From a bacterium SCSIO 12696 (GTDB lineage: Bacteria > Pseudomonadota > Gammaproteobacteria > Pseudomonadales > Porticoccaceae), in the NCBI GenBank assembly GCA_024397955.1, contig CP073744.1, forward strand, positions 434,001 through 498,000: a stretch of 64,000 bases of DNA, given 5' to 3'. Below are positions 61,301 through 64,000 of this stretch, one piece after another; the stretch's first letter is position 1; each line of letters starts with the position of its first letter. Below the pieces are notes generated by a model, which had not been told where the DNA came from, did not search any database, and worked only from the letters and a program-made list of their open reading frames with translations. Position numbers and translations under genes: made by a program.

Positions 61301-64000
61301 GCGGTGATCACTGTTGTTGCGGCGGACACCGCCGTGACCGAAGACGACGCGGGCAACAACACCGCCAGCGGTACCGTGACGGTGACCGACGTGGACAACG
61401 GCGAAGGGGCGCTGGCATCGAGCACCGCGACCTTCGGTACCGTGACCGTGGACGGTGCGGGCAACTGGACCTACGCGCTGGACAACGGCAACGCCACGGT
61501 TCAGGCGCTGGCCGCCGGTGAGACGCTGACCGACACCATCACCTTCATCAGTGACGATGGCACCACCCAGACCCAGGACATCACCATCACCGGCGCCAAC
61601 GACGCGGCGGTGATCACTGTTGTTGCGGCGGACACCGCCGTGACCGAAGACGACGCGGGCAACAACACCGCCAGCGGTACCGTGACGGTGACCGACGTGG
61701 ACAACGGCGAAGGGGCGCTGGCATCGAGCACCGCGACCTTCGGTACCGTGACCGTGGACGGTGCGGGCAACTGGACCTACGCGCTGGACAACGGCAACGC
61801 CACGGTTCAGGCGCTGGCCGCCGGTGAGACGCTGACCGACACCATCACCTTCACCAGTGACGATGGCACCACCCAGACCCAGGACATCACCATCACCGGC
61901 GCCAACGACGCGGCGGTGATCACTGTTGTTGCGGCGGACACCGCCGTGACCGAAGACGACGCGGGCAACAACACCGCCAGCGGTACCGTGACGGTGACCG
62001 ACGTGGACAACGGCGAAGGGGCGCTGGCATCGAGCACCGCGACCTTCGGTACCGTGACCGTGGACGGTGCGGGCAACTGGACCTACGCGCTGGACAACGG
62101 CAACGCCACGGTTCAGGCGCTGGCCGCCGGTGAGACGCTCACCGACACCATCACCTTCACCAGTGACGATGGCACCACCCAGACCCAGGACATCACCATC
62201 ACCGGCGCCAACGACGCGGCGGTGATCACTGTTGTTGCGGCGGACACCGCCGTGACCGAAGACGACGCGGGCAACAACACCGCCAGCGGTACCGTGACGG
62301 TGACCGACGTGGACAACGGCGAAGGGGCGCTGGCATCGAGCACCGCGACCTTCGGTACCGTGACCGTGGACGGTGCGGGCAACTGGACCTACGCGCTGGA
62401 CAACGGCAACGCCACGGTTCAGGCGCTGGCCGCCGGTGAGACGCTGACCGACACCATCACCTTCATCAGTGACGATGGCACCACCCAGACCCAGGACATC
62501 ACCATCACCGGCGCCAACGACGCGGCGGTGATCACTGTTGTTGCGGCGGACACCGCCGTGACCGAAGACGACGCGGGCAACAACACCGCCAGCGGTACCG
62601 TGACGGTGACCGACGTGGACAACGGCGAAGGGGCGCTGGCATCGAGCACCGCGACCTTCGGTACCGTGACCGTGGACGGTGCGGGCAACTGGACCTACGC
62701 GCTGGACAACGGCAACGCCACGGTTCAGGCGCTGGCCGCCGGTGAGACGCTGACCGACACCATCACCTTCACCAGTGACGATGGCACCACCCAGATCCAG
62801 GACATCACCATCACCGGCGCCAACGACGCGGCGGTGATCACTGTTGTTGCGGCGGACACCGCCGTGACCGAAGACGACGCGGGCAACAACACCGCCAGCG
62901 GTACCGTGACGGTGACCGACGTGGACAACGGCGAAGGGGCGCTGGCATCGAGCACCGCGACCTTCGGTACCGTGACCGTGGACGGTGCGGGCAACTGGAC
63001 CTACGCGCTGGACAACGGCAACGCCACGGTTCAGGCGCTGGCCGCCGGTGAGACGCTGACCGACACCATCACCTTCACCAGTGACGATGGCACCACCCAG
63101 ACCCAGGACATCACCATCACCGGCGCCAACGACGCGGCGGTGATCACCGTGGTGGCGGCGGACACCGCCGTGACCGAAGACGACGCGGGCAACAACACCG
63201 CCAGCGGTACCGTGACGGTGACCGACGTGGACAACGGCGAAGGGGCGCTGGCATCGAGCACCGCGACCTTCGGTACCGTGACCGTGGACGGTGCGGGCAA
63301 CTGGACCTACGCGCTGGACAACGGCAACGCCACGGTTCAGGCGCTGGCCGCCGGTGAGACGCTGACCGACACCATCACCTTCACCAGTGACGATGGCACC
63401 ACCCAGATCCAGGACATCACCATCACCGGCGCCAACGACGCGGCGGTGATCACTGTTGTTGCGGCGGACACCGCCGTGACCGAAGACGACGCGGGCAACA
63501 ACACCGCCAGCGGTACCGTGACGGTGACCGACGTGGACAACGGCGAAGGGGCGCTGGCATCGAGCACCGCGACCTTCGGTACCGTGACCGTGGACGGTGC
63601 GGGCAACTGGACCTACGCGCTGGACAACGGCAACGCCACGGTTCAGGCGCTGGCCGCCGGTGAGACGCTGACCGACACCATCACCTTCACCAGTGACGAT
63701 GGCACCACCCAGACCCAGGACATCACCATCACCGGCGCCAACGACGCGGCGGTGATCACCGTGGTGGCGGCGGACACCGCCGTGACCGAAGACGACGCGG
63801 GCAACAACACCGCCAGCGGTACCGTGACGGTGACCGACGTGGACAACGGCGAAGGGGCGCTGGCATCGAGCACCGCGACCTTCGGTACCGTGACCGTGGA
63901 CGGTGCGGGCAACTGGACCTACGCGCTGGACAACGGCAACGCCACGGTTCAGGCGCTGGCCGCCGGTGAGACGCTGACCGACACCATCACCTTCATCAGT
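58319..64000 (+). CDS. Giant LapA-type retention adhesin with VCBS repeats (3' end outside window)
   Basis: Secreted biofilm adhesin, 1894 residues visible, open to the window edge. ATG 58319 has AAGGTG six bases upstream. Residues 1 to about 135 fit a retention module (GVVKATDGGVLVAVSVNGEA, LKVGDPIFSGE). It is followed by ThrAlaAlaGly at 138-141, the di-alanine motif cut by LapG-type proteases. Residues about 205-285 resemble a cadherin/Ig-like domain. Two tandem-95-like domains (about 290-485) contain DGTFIYTPNPNFSGTDSFTY and DGSYTYTPNANFNGTDSFDY. From residue 485 on there are 102-residue VCBS repeats. The C-terminal secretion signal is not in the window, and no lapD or lapG was found. It is the cargo of the adjacent type I secretion genes. 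Confidence 0.93.
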   Translation, partial: MENQGVNNPAVTPIGVVKATDGGVLVAVSVNGEARDLKVGDPIFSGEGLRVHSTLRIDVADAEGQIQQQVHSARNTIVFTDGSEREVPHQGIASLDANSFLTMAEVTPEGSNSEVPSFEELLAALESGQDINELLEATAAGEESAGSEGELGQGVRFDRVEQSATPEAGIDPDLAFAAAPVVTTDDLLGDAVNAFPSSQPISAQSGDDGQFISFSVADSFSDPDGALTYSASGLPEGLSIDPQTGIISGSIAADASGQNSQDYNITITVTDTGGAQVSESFLWTVSNVPPVAQNDSFDIDEDGVLQGNLLADNGNGADTDGGQDNDPITVDTTPVIAPENGTLQINADGTFIYTPNPNFSGTDSFTYSINDGQGGTDAATVTISVNEVTDLVAQADAGSGNEDGSISGNVGDNDSTTSGGVLSFEVVNTTINGSLVFSPDGSYTYTPNANFNGTDSFDYLVTDTVSGESVLQTVTLTVSAVNDPAVITVVAADTAVTEDDAGNNTASGTVTVTDVDNGEGALASSTATFGTVTVDGAGNWTYALDNGNATVQALAAGETLTDTITFTSDDGTTQTQDITITGANDAAVITVVAADTAVTEDDAGNNTASGTVTVTDVDNGEGALASSTATFGTVTVDGAGNWTYALDNGNATVQALAAGETLTDTITFISDDGTTQTQDITITGANDAAVITVVAADTAVTEDDAGNNTASGTVTVTDVDNGEGALASSTATFGTVTVDGAGNWTYALDNGNATVQALAAGETLTDTITFISDDGTTQTQDITITGANDAAVITVVAADTAVTEDDAGNNTASGTVTVTDVDNGEGALASSTATFGTVTVDGAGNWTYALDNGNATVQALAAGETLTDTITFTSDDGTTQTQDITITGANDAAVITVVAADTAVTEDDAGNNTASGTVTVTDVDNGEGALASSTATFGTVTVDGAGNWTYALDNGNATVQALAAGETLTDTITFTSDDGTTQTQDITITGANDAAVITVVAADTAVTEDDAGNNTASGTVTVTDVDNGEGALASSTATFGTVTVDGAGNWTYALDNGNATVQALAAGETLTDTITFISDDGTTQTQDITITGANDAAVITVVAADTAVTEDDAGNNTASGTVTVTDVDNGEGALASSTATFGTVTVDGAGNWTYALDNGNATVQALAAGETLTDTITFTSDDGTTQTQDITITGANDAAVITVVAADTAVTEDDAGNNTASGTVTVTDVDNGEGALASSTATFGTVTVDGAGNWTYALDNGNATVQALAAGETLTDTITFTSDDGTTQTQDITITGANDAAVITVVAADTAVTEDDAGNNTASGTVTVTDVDNGEGALASSTATFGTVTVDGAGNWTYALDNGNATVQALAAGETLTDTITFISDDGTTQTQDITITGANDAAVITVVAADTAVTEDDAGNNTASGTVTVTDVDNGEGALASSTATFGTVTVDGAGNWTYALDNGNATVQALAAGETLTDTITFTSDDGTTQIQDITITGANDAAVITVVAADTAVTEDDAGNNTASGTVTVTDVDNGEGALASSTATFGTVTVDGAGNWTYALDNGNATVQALAAGETLTDTITFTSDDGTTQTQDITITGANDAAVITVVAADTAVTEDDAGNNTASGTVTVTDVDNGEGALASSTATFGTVTVDGAGNWTYALDNGNATVQALAAGETLTDTITFTSDDGTTQIQDITITGANDAAVITVVAADTAVTEDDAGNNTASGTVTVTDVDNGEGALASSTATFGTVTVDGAGNWTYALDNGNATVQALAAGETLTDTITFTSDDGTTQTQDITITGANDAAVITVVAADTAVTEDDAGNNTASGTVTVTDVDNGEGALASSTATFGTVTVDGAGNWTYALDNGNATVQALAAGETLTDTITFIS
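59771..64000 (+). repeat. Tandem array of 306-bp units (13 full and one partial)
   Basis: Units begin at 59771 and every 306 bases thereafter (last at 63749, cut by the window edge), encoding 102-residue VCBS domains. Copies are nearly identical in DNA. The few variants I could score: ACT-GTT-GTT versus ACC-GTG-GTG at the unit start (the latter in units 2, 12, 14); ACC versus ATC in TTC-A(C/T)C-AGT (ATC in 2, 3, 6, 9, 14); CAGATCCAG in 10 and 12; CTC for CTG in 8. G+C is much higher than in the adjacent unique part of the gene. Confidence 0.97.

Noticed and set aside
59692..63912. Series of 89-residue open frames on the minus strand, one per 306-bp unit
   Set aside because: They are exact antisense shadows of the VCBS coding repeats, lack ribosome sites and merely reflect GC-rich codons without antisense stops.
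59771..64000. Regularly spaced repeats as a possible CRISPR array
   Set aside because: Units are 306 bp, contiguous, in frame and without unique spacers.

Overview
The window reads as a chromosomal segment of a free-living, probably marine gammaproteobacterium. The evidence is the linked housekeeping order pabC-mltG-tmk-holB-pilZ-tatD family, CysB- and MetR-type regulators, two very large TonB-dependent receptors, GltS, a Hsp90 gene with a sigma-32 type promoter and a Lap-type adhesin locus. I cannot name the species; a Cellvibrionales-like or related marine lineage is my best guess. No rRNA, tRNA, IS element, prophage or CRISPR array was seen.

Layout. 1-3.4 kb: the 3' part of cysS, a D-cysteine desulfhydrase family gene and an FGGY (glycerol-kinase-like) kinase that appears to start at ATT. 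3.6-6.3 kb: gltS followed by a lipoprotein carrying a TAXI-type solute-binding domain, with no TRAP membrane subunits. 6.4-21.1 kb: an accessory block with a LysR regulator, a divergent TonB-dependent receptor, an M14 zinc carboxypeptidase lipoprotein, a fold-III PLP decarboxylase, gamma-glutamyltransferase 1 (GGT1), a D-aminoacylase family lipoprotein, a CapA-domain membrane protein and, convergent, a second GGT whose gamma-glutamyl pocket is eroded. 21.2-33.4 kb: mostly housekeeping (periplasmic protein, htpG, gpsA, DUF4389, sixA, hydrolase, pabC, mltG, tmk, holB, pilZ, TatD family, dimeric dUTPase, mdh). 33.5-40.8 kb: a second accessory block with a FecI-type sigma factor, FecR, a TonB-dependent transducer with an STN domain, and a third GGT. 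40.8-53.0 kb: mixed genes (two-domain periplasmic protein, small membrane protein, sugar dehydrogenase, folE, prmB, aroC, MFS permease, 5'-nucleotidase, cysB, pabB, GNAT enzyme, metR-like), with two structured intergenic elements. 53.1-64.0 kb: a type I secretion system (LapB/LapC/TolC) followed by the first 1894 residues of a giant LapA-type adhesin. Its VCBS repeats are 306-bp units almost identical at the DNA level and run off the window edge.

How the genes may work together. Three GGTs, two TonB receptors, a D-aminoacylase, an M14 peptidase, a CapA protein, GltS and a TAXI binding protein within 37 kb suggest scavenging of a gamma-glutamyl and/or D-amino-acid-containing polymer or peptide, with release and uptake of glutamate. 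Poly-gamma-glutamate, murein peptides and glutathione-like peptides all fit; sequence alone cannot decide. The most unusual single feature is the second receptor. Its ORF joins a complete signal peptide plus STN domain to a second, complete signal peptide plus receptor. A strong Shine-Dalgarno and an in-frame GTG sit exactly at the junction, which predicts two protein forms from one gene.
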